A DNA stretch of 64,000 nt. Source: Chlorops oryzae (lineage: Eukaryota; Arthropoda; Insecta; Diptera; Chloropidae). Positions 1-11,342 of this stretch are shown here, piece after piece (position 1 is the stretch's first letter; each line of letters opens with the position of its first letter). Location: assembly GCA_020466095.1 (NCBI GenBank), contig CM035807.1, forward strand, positions 16,567,985 to 16,631,984. Direction: 5' to 3'. A program made the translations under genes and the position numbers. The notes below the pieces were generated by a model. That model saw only the letters and a program-made list of their open reading frames with translations. It was not told where the DNA came from and did not search any database.

Positions 1-284
1 AAAGCAAAAAATTTCGGGTAGGTGCGTTTTTCGCGTAAGTGCATAAAATTGTCTGGAAAATAATTGAATGCAGCTAAGCAGAATATACTGTATCGCATTT
101 TCGCTTGTTAAAAACAGTTGAAAACAACAAACAGCCGTCTTGTATACATATATTTTTCGATTAATTTCGATTGAGTTTTGCGAAAAACCTTGCTGCGAAT
201 TGTGTTTACTAACATTTATAAATACCATAATGAACTTCGTTCTTATCTGGTGTCCTATGACACAACTCAACTTGTTTATGCAGT
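1..284. other. noncoding, probable intron of the beat-family gene
   Basis: AT-rich sequence with no open frame or repeat structure that I recognise. Because the beat-family exons at 7818-8422 are the 3' end of a + strand gene and carry no start codon, this stretch and the following 7.5 kb may be intron; that is inference. Confidence 0.35.
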
Positions 285-505
285 TAAGGTTAGGTTAGGT
301 AAGTGGGGCTGCCACCATGGGTGATACACTTAGGCCTCACATGGGCCTGTTATGTGACCAAGAATAATGGGGAAAACAAAGCAAAACCTAAACAGACAAA
401 ACGACACAAACATCTACGACCTCAGCTGGGAGTTGAACATAGAGCCTCTCGCTTCGTAAGTTGGCATCTCAACCAACTCCGGCACAGAGGCCGTCATAGA
501 ACCAT
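285..505 (-). repeat. tRNA-derived SINE-like element, copy 1
   Basis: Read on the minus strand, a tRNA-like head lies at about 505-425: GCCGGAGTTGGTTGAGATGC resembles a Pol III A box, and GTTCAACTCC resembles a B box. An unrelated body follows (about 425-300). The element ends in a (AACCT)n tail, seen on the plus strand as GGTTAGGTTAGG at 288-299. The body is shared with the copy at 9562-9699, including the matching stretch around CCTCAGCTGGGAGTTGAA, so this is a dispersed family and not a single-copy gene. An open frame of 89 codons on the plus strand here (303-572) is not coding: it runs through the SINE. The head, body and simple tail order is that of tRNA-derived SINEs. Confidence 0.6.
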
Positions 506-512
506 ATACATA

Positions 513-1874
513 CCTAAAAAAAATTTTAAAAAATCAAAAAAAGAGGGGAAATTTATCAGAATAACGTCTTAACTTTTCGTTTCCGAAGATCCCAGTACTT
601 GTCTTCAGGAAAATTCTTGGAAATCGCGCCAGTTTTTGGCCCTAAAAGAACTTTCATCCTTCATTTTTACAAATCCAAAACAAAGGTCCTGGTGTAAATA
701 ACCGGAATTTCAGTCATTCGACTTAATTCAAAGAAAATACGAATAAAAAAATATGAGATTTTTAAGTACTCGAAACTATTGAAACTGTTCTCCTTATTCG
801 CAATAATTCGTGGGCCAAAAGCTGAGAAAAAAAAAATAGAACGAAGGCGCCAGCGCAAGCGTTATCGTTTCTCTTTTTTTCCTTCTTCTTCTTCGTCCTT
901 CCAATAGGTTTTCCAATGCATTTAATGCATTGAAATGGAATCGTTCCTCGGAAGTGGCATTGTTGTATTTCAGCATTAGAACTAGTTGCAAGTTCACATC
1001 AGAGGAACGTACTCTATTTGCCATGTCATCGCCTATGGCACTGAATTTGTGTAAGGTCCGATGCTTGTATGAAGGTATGAATGTTTATATTCTAAAGTAT
1101 TCGTTTAAACTTTTTGAACAGACTTTTTAGAAAAGCCGTTGAGATTCTCTGTGTATGAGCCTTTTCAACTGCACGACAGTGTCATGTAGGAATGTGTTCT
1201 TTTTTTTTTGGCTTTATTTCTTCCTTTTCAAAGGTCCATTTTTATTGCTATTGCGTACTAAGATGCTTAAGCATGCATTTGGCTTAAATGCTCCGAGGTC
1301 GTTCATGCGAAAACAGCTTTTATACTTAATGGCAGTTATTTAGTGCAATTCACAGTCAAGTTGTTGCCATAATAGAATTTAGTGTAAAAGGATTTGTGCA
1401 CAAATATGTATTTTATCTTTTAAAGAAATAAGTGTAGGAAAATATTAAGAATGTGAACACATGTGTGAGTGTGTGTGTGTGTGTGTGCATGTGTGATGCG
1501 GATATTGGCTTTTAATGGCTTAAGTTCGCTGAGTGAAGTTGAAAACGACAGCTGCATTGAATGACTTTTGTGTAAGTGGAATGTTTTTTTTTTTTTTATT
1601 TGTGTCTCTCTTACTCTCACAAATGTTTGAGCGACACGAAATCAAATAAACGGGGGAAAATAAGCATTTGAGGCTCTTGAAAATTTTAAGATTTTTCGAA
1701 CTCTCTTCAAAGATTTTTTGTTTTCTTACAACTGAGACTCTTTCAAACGGTTACACGATTCACTCATAAGTATGCATTTTTCTTTAAAACACTACGGGTA
1801 TGTGTGCGGTGCTACAAAGAGAGAGTGATTGAAAAAGCGCGAAAGAGATAGATGGAAGAAGTTAGGTAGTAAAA
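513..1874. other. noncoding stretch
   Basis: No supported gene. It contains short pyrimidine runs (about 870-900), a T10 run near 1200, a (GT)n microsatellite at about 1469-1488 and a T11 run near 1585. The short open frames here overlap each other on both strands and show no recognisable domain. Confidence 0.4.
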
Positions 1875-2271
1875 GCGAGAAAGGCAGAGAAAGGCAGAGA
1901 GAGGGAGAGGGAGAGAGAGGGAGAGAGAGGGAGAAAGAGCGAGAGAGAGGGAGAGAGAGGGAGAAAGAGGAAGAGAGAGGGAGAGGGAGAGAGAGGGAGA
2001 GAGAGGGAGAGAGAGGGAGAGAGAGGGAGAGAGAGGGAGAGAGAGGGAGAAAGAGGGAGAAGAGGGAGAAGAGAGGGAGAGAGAGGGAGAGAGAGGGAGA
2101 GAGAGGGAGAGAGAGGGAGAGAGAGGGAGAGAGAGGAGGAGAGAGGGAGAGAGAGGGAGAGAGAGGAGAGAGAGGGAGAGAGAGGGAGAGAGAGGGAGAG
2201 AGAGGGAGAGAGAGGGAGAGAGAGGGAGAGAGAGGAGGGAGGAGAGAGAGGGAGAGAGAGGGAGAGAGAGG

Positions 2272-2303
<32 letters not shown>

Positions 2304-2487
2304 GGGAGAGAGAGGGAGAGAGAGGGAGAGAGAGGAGAGAGAGGGAGAGAGAGGGAGAGAGAGGGAGAGGAGAGAGAGGGAGAGAGAGGAGAGAGAGGGG
2401 AGGAGAGGAGAGGGAGAGAGAGGGAGAGAGAGGAGAGAGAGGGAGAGAGATGGAGAGAGAGGGTGGGAGAGGGAGGGAGAGAGGGGA
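1875..2487. repeat. GAGAGAGGGA purine minisatellite array
   Basis: About 610 bp made almost only of G and A on the plus strand, built from a 10-bp unit GAGAGAGGGA with 9-bp and 8-bp variants (loss of one G or of GA) and a short (GA)n run near 2276-2293. Both strands stay open here (long Arg/Glu/Gly repeats on plus, Ser/Leu/Pro repeats on minus) only because the repeat lacks stop codons; these are not genes. A homopurine run this long can form triplex (H-form) DNA, which is known of such sequences and not shown here. Confidence 0.95.
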
Positions 2488-4564
2488 AGGTGGAGACATA
2501 TGGAAGATGAGTGGTTTAAAATCGGGTAAAATACACTCTCCTGGTATATTCAGTTTCGCATTTCAAAATTGCTCGCTTAATAGTATCAAACTTTTGGTTC
2601 AGGGTAATTCTATTGTAGAGGAATACTATACAATTTTCGCAAAATTATCCGAAATGGGTTAAAAGTCATCGAAGTTTGAACCTTTGAAAACCATTTTAAG
2701 TTATTAAAATTTATTTTGGCTTGTGTTCAGTTTCAGTTTGAAATTAAAGAGCGATCACTAATTCCGGTTGTAACTTTTTCACTTCATGAAGAAATGCTCA
2801 AAATTGTCTCTAGAGATATACTTTCCTTTTTATTCATACAACCCTGTAATGTAAAACGTAATTACAGTATTTACAGCTATTTAGGGTATTTGGCGCAATA
2901 CCAAAAACGTTCTTAACATAAGGAAAAAACACACATTTCAATCTCGATTAAGCTTTTCTGCATAAGCTTCATTTAAGTCCCTATGGAAAAAGAAAAATCT
3001 CCCTATTGAAATTCAGCCTAAATGCAAAATAAAGCATTTTCCCAGAATTTTTCCTCACGGCTTGGATTATAAAAATAGTCTGTAATTTTTTGTTCATACA
3101 GCTTGAAGAACTTCAAAAACCGGTGTGCCTCGGCATATCCCGAGTATGCTTGAAATCATGTACGACTATGAAAGTACAGATCCCAATAGCAATAGCAGGA
3201 AAACAATAGCGGTTTAAGAAAAATTTTTCCTATTTTTTTGGGTTTTCTACTATTTTTCCTATATTTTTCCCTTTCGATTTTTGTTGATTTTTGCTTCCAA
3301 AACCTCGCGAGTGGAAAATCGTTATTTTCCATTAAGCGAAAACATTTTAACGAATCAAAAAATACTTACAAAAAATATAAAAAAATAAAATCAAATAAAA
3401 TAAAATAGAAAGAAAATGCCCGTATGTGCCGGATGCTTGCATTTAGTGAAAACTTTGTTTTGCAGTTTAAAAAATTCGGAGCGAGTGTTTACGCTGAAGT
3501 TTGCGATAAAATGTTTCCTCCATTTTATTATGTTTTTTGTTTTTTTATTCTTTGTGAAAGGGAACTCACATGCACAGATATGCACATGCATATGTTTGTG
3601 CAGCTATGATTTTCGAAAGAAAAAAATTCTTAATTTTTACGAGCAACCGAATCGATTTGCAATGGATTGAGTGCAATTTTTAAAATTAAACTTTTCATGA
3701 GTATGATTGACTTGACTTCCTTTTGGTGCGTTCAATGAGAATCGTTTTTTTATTTTTTTTTTTTTTTTTTACCATTGAAATGACCATTTAAAAACTTGGT
3801 CATTTTGATGTGAATTTTTTGTTTTTTGTTTTTGAATTTTTATTTGCGGTTTTAAAATTGCCTTATTTACCCACTCGAAGGATGCTTGAGCTGCACACAC
3901 GAATGTTTAATGATGGTGTGTGTGTATGTGTAGGAGAAAAAGAGAAGAAGAAACGGTAAATTTAATTTGAAAAATCGATGCATAAGCAAAAGGATGTTTG
4001 TATATACATATGTATATATCGAATAGAACAAACACGGTCGCGGCAGTTGCTCGTAGCTACACGAAAGTCTTATGCAAATGGTCAGCAAATAGTTTGGTTA
4101 GACTGAATTTGGTGGGAAAGCGGAAATCGAAATTGAGCCTCATCTGATGCGGTATGAGAAGAGCCGATCGAAACTGAGCCCCAGCACGAGAAGTCGTTAG
4201 CATCGTGAGGGCCTTTTTGTATTTTTTTTTTCTCGAAGCATGCATGGCAAATAGTTAAGCACTCGATTTGTTTTCAATTGGAACATTTCCATGGCTGGAT
4301 AAAATGAAGAAAAACAATTTTGTTTAAATTCAATGAAAAAATTCTTCAAATAAGTGGAATTGCTGTTGTATATTAATTTACAAAGATTTTAGCTTGAGAA
4401 TGAAGCATAGAACATGAGGAAAGTACAGCTCAATATGCTTGAGATCGATTTTTTGAAGTAAAGAGAAACATTCAAAATAATATAAGCACTTGAAATAACT
4501 TATTTTGAGGTACAAAACCTGCAGGAATGTGGGAGTCTATGCAGTGGTCAACAGTGCCCACCGC
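2488..4564. other. noncoding stretch, probable intron
   Basis: AT-rich, with A- and T-homopolymers (notably around 3745-3770) and short open frames lacking any recognisable domain. No splice-bounded exon could be supported. Confidence 0.35.
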
Positions 4565-4989
4565 ATACAAAGTATGAGACTGTAAGTGACCTGACTACCA
4601 ACAGATTACAAAGTATACGAGACTGTAAGCGACCTGACTACCAACAGATTACAAAGTAAACGAGACTGTAAGCGACCTGCCTACCAATAGATTACAAAGT
4701 ATATGAGACTGTAAGCGACCTGCCTACCAATAGATTACAAAGTATACGAGACTGTAAGCGACCTGCCTACCAAAGATTACAAAGTATACGAGACTGTAAG
4801 CGACCTGCCTACCCAAAGATTACAAAGTAAACGAGACTGTAAGCGACCTGCCTACCAATAGATTACAAAGTATACGAGACTGTAAGCGACCTGCCTACCA
4901 AAGATTAAAATGTATACGAGACTGTAAGCGACCTGCCTACCAACAGATTACAAAGTATACGAGACTGTAAGCGACCTGCCTACCAATAG
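4565..4989. repeat. tandem array, about 43-bp unit, ten copies
   Basis: The core GAGACTGTAAGCGACCTGCC recurs at roughly 41-46 bp spacing (cores near 4576, 4620, 4664, 4708, 4749, 4791, 4835, 4878, 4918 and 4962). Each unit reads about ATTACAAAGTATACGAGACT, then the rest of the core, then CCTACCAATAG. Differences between units are single substitutions and 1-4 bp indels in the CCAATAG/ACAGATT joint. No open frame spans it. Confidence 0.9.
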
Positions 4990-6331
4990 TCAAATATATA
5001 GATTTATGACAGCTACCAGATTTGATAGTTGTAGTTCGACTCTTCAAAACGAGCACGCTCAAACAAAAGTATACTAGGATGGTATATGAGGTCGTATGCA
5101 TTACCGCCTACGGGCTACGAAATGTGTTTCGGTTCATCGCTGTAGCATTGGTGTATAGTAGCGAAGACATTTGAGCTCAGACTGGTGTATTTATCTCAAA
5201 TGACCGAGCAAGGACGCAAATGGCTTGTTAGATAGTCAAATGGAGGGTCTGTGCATTTTATTTTACTGACTCGCAGTAACTGGCATCTGGTCTAACTAGC
5301 TGACCGAAACAAGTATTGACTAATCTTCGATCAGTTAAAATGAAGAGAATATGTTTCTTGAATTTTTAATCAGAGAAGGTCTTCAAGAAAAAATTATTAT
5401 GAGAAGGAATTATACATTATTCGGATCTAATAGGGAACACCAAGTCATGAGATTAACTGGAAATTATTCAGAAACTTGATAGAAGATAAAATAGAAGATA
5501 ACTATTTTTTGGTCTAAACTTATGTCACGCCTCTGTACTTCAATGGACGGCATCATATTTGAACATGTAATCACACAAAATTCCTTTAAATGATACCCAG
5601 CAGTAAGCGGTATATTAGTTTTCAGTTACAATCTTGTAACAGGGAGACCACTCAAAGCATTCCGAAGATATAGACTGTAGACTCCTACGAAAGATCAATC
5701 AAAAACTGAATGATTGTAGACGTCCGCCTCCATGATCCAGTCGACGTAACACCTGCTACATAGTTACAGTAACTGCTGAAGCACACGTAGAAGTTCAAAT
5801 ATCGAGGATGACCGACGATATCCTAAGTAACAAATGGGAGACACCCGCCCACTGCCACGCCTCACAATGCAACAATTAAATGTGATTTTCGTAACTTGCC
5901 TGCTAACTAGCGAACACTTCAAATTCAGACTATTGGTGTACCAAAGTACAAAAAGGTGCTACGAAAAAAATTTTTTGGAGGGCCGCCCTCTGAGCCACGC
6001 CCACTAAGCCCACAAATAGGAGGTTTATCGTAACTTCCGCTAGTACAAAGCGTATGAAGCTTCAAATTCGCAACATAGGTTGACCAAGGCGAATGAAAGG
6101 TGTAGAGCAAAAAGTTTATTTGCTTTTCTGCCCAACTGCCACTGCCCACAAATGAAGATTTTCGCTAACTGTGAAGTTAAAAGGCGTAGAAGCTTTAAAT
6201 TCGCAACATAGGTTGACAAAGGCAATGAAATTTGAAGATTATGTAGCCACTGAGATAATAAATAGAAAACTATATTTTGGTAACTTATTCAAAGTCGGGT
6301 TTGACCGACTTTAGCTTTCTTACTTGTTATA
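4990..6331. repeat. old dispersed repeat ending in CTTACTTGTTAT
   Basis: The right part holds degenerate, roughly 130-bp internal repeats: TTCAAATTCGCAACATAGGT occurs near 6061 and again near 6197, with a weaker match near 5920, between phrases such as CCACGCCCACTAAGCCCACA. The right end CGACTTTAGC then CTTACTTGTTAT resembles the right end of the repeat at 17069-17832 (GACTATAACAGCCTTACTTG). I infer one degraded repeat superfamily; the left limit is uncertain and the preceding 43-bp array may belong to it. Confidence 0.45.
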
Positions 6332-7817
6332 TTTGAAATGGTGTCAATGACGGTCCAATAGCAAAGAAAATTTGTTTAAAAAAATAAAGACTTTTTGAGA
6401 TTGATACTGAAATTTGAACTTATTTTTTTACGTTTTCGTTTAGATTTAAAAATTTCATCTGCTTCATTTTTAAGCCTGTTGGGATATTTGAACATCCACC
6501 ACACTTTGAAGGCACTCCAAAGGTGCAATCAATCGTCCGATTTCTTTCTAAAATCTTCACAAAATTTTAATAACTTTTTTCAAAAGCTGAATAGCAACAA
6601 ATTTCCATCCTTTTATATTAAGAAAGTTACATTATACTTAATTTAAAAATTGGCATCCTCTCCTCAGCTAAAGGATGTCCTCTTCTGAGAAGAGAAAAAA
6701 CAAGCTCCTTAATCATCCAGCAGGACCCATTCTTTCAATCACATTTATAAAATCTCATTTGAAAAACATTTTTAAAAAATGACAAAAAAAACCAAGTCAT
6801 TCCGTCTATATCTAGATTCAGTCCAGACAGCTTAAAACAAAGCAAAGCAAAAACAAAATAAATAAAAGAAAAAACTTCAAGGATTTAAAAATGTAGCTAA
6901 AGAGAATACCGATTTTCCTAGCAACGAGGAAAAGTGTTCCATCCTACTTAGGAAAAACGCAACTATTTCTCGTTAAGAAAAACAAAAAAAAAAAGACTTA
7001 CAATTTCCATTGAGGATGGAGGAAAAAAGCTTTGCACACCGTCAATAAACCGCAAAGTATTTAAGCTGCACGAAGACCACTACAACTGCAACAACAGCAA
7101 AACAAAAAACAAATCGAATGGTTAAACAGAAAATGCAGAAAGTTGTCTCGGCACTCAACCATTTGAAATCGTATATCCAACGGTGGAACCAACTTCAGCC
7201 ACCTTCAGCTAACCAATTGAAGTGATTATCGTTTTAAAGCTCGCAATACTCGTTGAAAGCTCACAGACAATGGGCTGCGTGGGCAGCACAGGACGAAATG
7301 AAGTCTGCCAGGGGAGAATTTTCGAGTCGGAAATTGAAAAACAAAATCTCTGAAAAAATAAACATTGCAACTAAACTGGCTGCGGATGTATGTATGTATG
7401 TACGAATGTGCATAAGCCTTAGTACGTTCGGGCTAGTAATGACTTCACGAACAAACGGGCTTACGAAAGTTTTTGCTGATTTCGCGAAAAATCCTCTTCC
7501 CTCACACCCACATACACTCTTTCTCTCTGTATCTAAATCTTTACTTTGTTTTTTAAATAAACTGCGATGAAAGGCAGACTTGAGTTGCCTTGCTCGATGC
7601 AAATAATTAAATGCAAAAGTTGCATAATCGCAGCATTCGGGTTTGTCTTTCTTCGTCTTTTCCCTCTTGTCTTTATCAAAGCATTTTCGATAATGAAAAA
7701 ACTTTTCGCTACACTGACTTAAAGGTTATAAAATGAATTATTTACTTATTATAAATTTTCATTCCGAAATTTTGATCTAATATTCGCTCTCTCGCTCTCA
7801 TGCTTTGTCCATTGCAG
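6332..7817. other. noncoding stretch before the beat exon
   Basis: AT-rich DNA, probably intron. It ends in a pyrimidine-rich stretch and the splice acceptor TTGCAG at 7812-7817. Opposed open frames at about 7253-7602 overlap on both strands and show no recognisable domain. CTCTCGCTCTCATG near 7786 is part of the polypyrimidine region. Confidence 0.4.
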
Positions 7818-8422
7818 ATCAGTAGCGCTGAAATCCATTACATTCCGACAATTGATCATTTGATTGCCTCACGCTTGAGCATGAAACTGCATTTACTGCC
7901 AATGCATTTCTCGAGTGTTAATCCGCAATTGTCGCACGGTGGCATGTACAATGGCTATAGTGGGCAAATGATTAACTCATTGCACTCGAGCAATGGCGGC
8001 AGCTTGATACTACGTTGTACGGCAACAATTGGAGATTTCTATCAGGAATACAAGGAAATCGAATTGGGTGTACCGCAAAAGGATCCGGTTCCAGCTCGAG
8101 GTGAGTTCGAACGTTCAATGCGAAATTGCTTAATTTCAATTTTCTTTCACATTTACTTGCAGTTACACTCTCATCTGGTTCGGGTGTTACGAGCTTTTTT
8201 AGTTCGTATTTTTCAAATGGTTCCAAGCTGGCGCCATCGCCAAACTTTATGTTCATTATGATCGTGAGCGTTTTGTGTACGGTATCAGCAATTGCGAATA
8301 TAGCAGAGGTCGGCTTAAAAGTTCTTGGAGAGATTTCAATTGAAATGCCACAAATTATGATGCAACGTTTTCATTCCAATGCTGCGCATGCGCAGCAGCT
8401 GAACAGGTTATCTCAAAGATAA
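7818..8422 (+). CDS. Beaten-path (Beat) family immunoglobulin protein, last two exons (5' partial)
   Basis: The 3' end of a cell-surface or secreted immunoglobulin-superfamily protein of the Beat family, whose members act in insect axon guidance and synaptic-partner recognition as ligands of Side proteins. Exon 7818-8100 follows the acceptor TTGCAG and ends at a GT donor (GTGAGT). A 62-bp intron (8101-8162) ends in TTGCAG. Exon 8163-8422 ends in TAA. Joined, they encode 180 residues. Residues 62-84 (SLILRCTATIGDFYQEYKEI plus the next three) match the end of the second Beat Ig domain, with Cys67 as the F-strand cysteine; PQKDPVPARV leads into a serine-rich linker (residues 96-121). Residues 123-139 are a hydrophobic segment followed by about 40 residues with an amphipathic look and no basic cluster, so it could be a membrane anchor or a GPI-type signal. 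The signal peptide and first Ig domain must lie upstream, outside or earlier in the window; I could not place them. Family assignment rests on recalled motifs; I do not commit to a subfamily. Confidence 0.72.
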
Positions 8423-8720
8423 CTACATTAATGTGCTGAAAGTCGTTTCGAATTTTCTTATTTTTCTTTTTGGAAACTAAAAATTTTTCTCAGTTTTTTT
8501 CAGTGTTTTTTTTTTTATTTTATTGCGTGAACACTTTATTGTGTATTTTTATTGTTTTCCTAGTGGCTTTATTATTAAAAGAAAAATAAATAAAATTAAA
8601 AAAAAAATAAATAAAAAAATAATAATATATAAATTAAATAGTTAAGGTATATTTAAAACCATATAAATGTATTTTTAATGTTATATTATTCATATTTTAA
8701 ATGTGTCAATAAAATAAAAA
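8423..8720 (+). terminator. 3'UTR and polyadenylation signals of the beat-family gene
   Basis: The sequence after the stop codon is A/T-rich. AATAAA hexamers occur at 8585-8590 (with further overlapping copies just after) and at 8708-8713 (CAATAAAATAAAAACG). Either could direct cleavage; the second is followed by a T-rich, GT-containing stretch. The actual cleavage site is not visible from sequence. Confidence 0.5.
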
Positions 8721-9018
8721 CGATATGCGTCTAAATGCTATGTAAATTATTAAAAGAAAACCTTATGTAAATGCTGAAAACCTTAATAAATTAAAAGCAA
8801 ATGTTAATTTTAACCTAAATATCGATTTCGCGGTCTTCGCCGCTTTCGAGACATGGAAATGTTTGTTTTATATTAACCCTTTCAACCCCTCTCAAAATAT
8901 TTGCAGCATTTCATCAAAAATTCAGGGGCTTTCAGGAGCAGTTTTTATGTTCAAATAGATGCAAAAATATGTCCATGCCTGGGGAGGATCAATTAACGGT
9001 TATTTTCACTGATTTTTC
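8721..9018. other. intergenic, nothing recognised
   Basis: AT-rich sequence with no gene. TTAACCC at 8873 resembles the end of the nearby TTAA-flanked element, but I found no matching inverted partner. Confidence 0.4.
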
Positions 9019-9022
9019 TTAA

Positions 9023-9534
9023 CCCTCTAACTCCTGGCTCCGTCTCTAGACGGGCTTTTTTCGATTAAATTACCAAAAAAAAAAACTAATAATTATTATT
9101 TCAGATTCATGCTTTTCTACCCAAAATTAGTCTTATCTGAACTTTTCATTGAAAAAAAAAAAATGTTGCATTATAGGGTTAAGACGATTTTTCGGGATCA
9201 CATATCAAATATGAATCATTTGTAGTAAATAAACTATATTCCAATATAAATATGCCAGAAGTAATTCTACTTTTCCTATAAGCTCTCAATGAGATCCTTT
9301 ACAAGTAGAACCACAGTACAATCAGGGTTGAGGGAAATAGTATATTATGCCAGGCCTGTTCCCTCAGTTAAGACTATTCCTTTAACCCTCTAATAATATA
9401 TTTTTTTTCACTGAAAAGTTCAGATAAGACTAAATTCGGGTAGAAAAACATGAATCTGCAACTATTTGGATTTCTTTTTTTTTGGTATTTTTTCGAAACC
9501 AGTCCGTCTAGAGACGGAGCCAGGAATTAGAGGG
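9023..9534. mobile_element. piggyBac-type MITE flanked by TTAA, long inverted arms
   Basis: Flanked by TTAA at 9019-9022 and 9535-9538. The left end CCCTCTAACTCCTGGCTCCG and the right end (read on the minus strand) CCCTCTAATTCCTGGCTCCG differ at one base, and both continue through TCTCTAGACGG. The inverted arms extend about 160 bp: the phrase near 9100-9180 (CAGATTCATG, then AGTCTTATCTGAACTTTTCA) reappears inverted at 9390-9460. The unpaired centre is about 9185-9375. There is no coding capacity. TTAA target duplication with short inverted ends starting CCC is characteristic of piggyBac-related non-autonomous elements. Confidence 0.85.
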
Positions 9535-9561
9535 TTAACTCTGATTAAAAGTTCATATAAA

Positions 9562-9699
9562 TTAGGTTAGGTTAGTGTATTTGCTACCAAGGGATCGTTG
9601 TAATACCACGAATAATGGGAAAACAAAGAAACACAGAAACAGACAAAAGGACACAGACATACACGACCTCAGCTGGGAGTTGAAACCACGGCCTCTCGC
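9562..9699 (-). repeat. tRNA-derived SINE-like element, copy 2 (5' truncated)
   Basis: Shares body and tail with 285-505. On the minus strand it keeps the B-box-like TTTCAACTCCCAGCTGAGGT and ends in CTAACCTAACCTAAT. The head upstream of the B box is missing, as expected for a 5'-truncated retroposed copy. It lies 23 bp to the right of the TTAA element that ends at 9534. Confidence 0.55.
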
Positions 9700-10158
9700 A
9701 CTAAATGAATATTTTTCCCCCAGAGATTTTTCTCCGCGGAAAGTGGAAAAATTCTTAGCATCAATGAAGAATAGAATTTTATGAACTTTGCTTAAAAACA
9801 TTCGAGATTCTTGCTCCTTTTTTATTCCCCTCCCAGTGTGCTAGAATGGGAGAATTTTTTTCAAATCAGCAGGGAAATATTCTCCAGGAATATTTAGAAT
9901 CGGGGCTGATTGTGTGTTCCCTCAAAGGAGTTATTCCTTCAACCGATTGTTCCCTCGGCCCAGATTGCATTGTATAAGAGAGAAAGGTTTTTGTAGAGTT
10001 TTTAAAATATCATTGGGATAGATTATCCCAATGGGGGTGAAAGGGGGTAGTTTCAACATATTTCTACCATTATTTTGGACTTTTTGGATTTCATTTAAGG
10101 GGACCGTTCATAGGATCTTCAAATAATGTATCATAATTGTCAGCTTTGTGAAAGTGTT
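9700..10158. other. intergenic, nothing recognised
   Basis: Holds only a small perfect hairpin, ATTGGGATAGATTATCCCAAT, near 10011-10031. Phrases such as TGTTCCCTC recur at about 9355, 9926 and 9946, hinting at another degraded repeat. Confidence 0.35.
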
Positions 10159-10314
10159 CTCCCCAAACTTGGCAAGTAAAGCGCTTTCACTTTCTGAAGA
10201 CGCAAGTTTTCTTACTCTCAAACTTTCTATCATTTTGCTTGTTGTAAATGCTTTTTCACTTGGGAAGCGAAAGAAAAATACTTTCTAAAAGCGCTTAACT
10301 TGTCAAGTGGGGAG
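10159..10314. mobile_element. short hairpin MITE (156 bp)
   Basis: Left end CTCCCCAAACTTGGCAAGTA then AAGCGCTTT; right end, read on the minus strand, CTCCCCACTTGACAAGTTAA then GCGCTTT. The arms pair over about 28 bp with a few mismatches and gaps. The interior is T-rich. I see no convincing target-site duplication, so the superfamily is unassigned. Confidence 0.6.
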
Positions 10315-11342
10315 GCGTCTCAAGAGAAACTAATTGACCAATATCCCAAAGGCTAACCTATACTTTTCTTGCTTGTTTTAAAACTTTATAAAGAAAGGTT
10401 CAGTTTGAAAGTGAGACAGACAAAATAATCAATCTTGAGTGAATAATTTCCATTAGGTATCTATTCATTTTTATATCACCCACATGCAGGCTGTTATTTG
10501 TAATTCCCATCGATCTCCAACCACTCCCGGAACATTCATAGAAACACCATAACTGTTTCACTTTATTTGACAGCCAATGTATATTCAACTTCCTGTTTGA
10601 ACATCCAACATTAGCCGAAAGATTAAATGACTATTTAAAGACTAAACCATTTGTAGTTGCTTAGTTAATAATAACCTTAATTTCTAAGAGTAAGAAAATA
10701 GTTAAATAAAACCCACACCACCCTCCAGAAGATCTCTTTTCAAGGTATAACTTTTCGATAATACCTTCTCAAAGTCCAGTTGCTTCTCATAGAAAAAATT
10801 TCATGAGTTATCCAGGTGTACTCGGTTTTTTGTTACTTAATCGACTTAGAGGAGTATTAATTTTTTGCACCAGTTTGAATGGGTTCCATGGTTACCATTC
10901 ATTCCGGATTTTTAAAAATTTTTTTTTTATTATTCCTTGACACTCATTTCGGATTTACTTATCGTTCATTTACTTTGAGCAGCTTAGCTTATGAATAAAA
11001 GTGTTAAATAACACAAAACACAATTGCCATCTGCATTTTCCCATTTAGGAAATCATATTAAAAGCATAAAATAATGTACTTATCGCCAAGGCAGGACGAC
11101 TCCTCCAACTTGAAAACAAAATCACACGAAAGGACATTTAATTATCGCAAGAACACCCCATAAACACTTCCCAATAAAGGAAGCTCTATGCATGAAGTTA
11201 TGCATGCGACAAAAGAAAATGAATATGACACACGCGATACCCACCACCCACTCTTTGCCCCCTTTCAAAGCTCCTATTTTTTTGTGTATGTATTGTATGT
11301 GCGTGTGCTTCAATATAAATATGACATGCTCAAGTCCAACCG
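10315..11342. other. intergenic, nothing recognised
   Basis: No gene, array or inverted repeat that I can support, apart from a local palindrome-like stretch around 10885-10905 (GGTTCCATGGTTACC). Confidence 0.35.

Noticed and set aside
1792..2662. Long opposed open frames (277 codons plus, 235 codons minus) that look like repetitive proteins
   Set aside because: They exist only because the GAGAGAGGGA array has no stop codons in any phase; no start context, splice signals or domain supports them.
4565..4989. CRISPR-like repeat and spacer array
   Set aside because: Whole 43-bp units are tandemly repeated with no unique spacers, in a eukaryotic context.
9382..9470. Second separate TTAA element starting at TTAACCCTC (9373)
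   Set aside because: It is the inverted inner arm of the 9023-9534 element and not an independent insertion.
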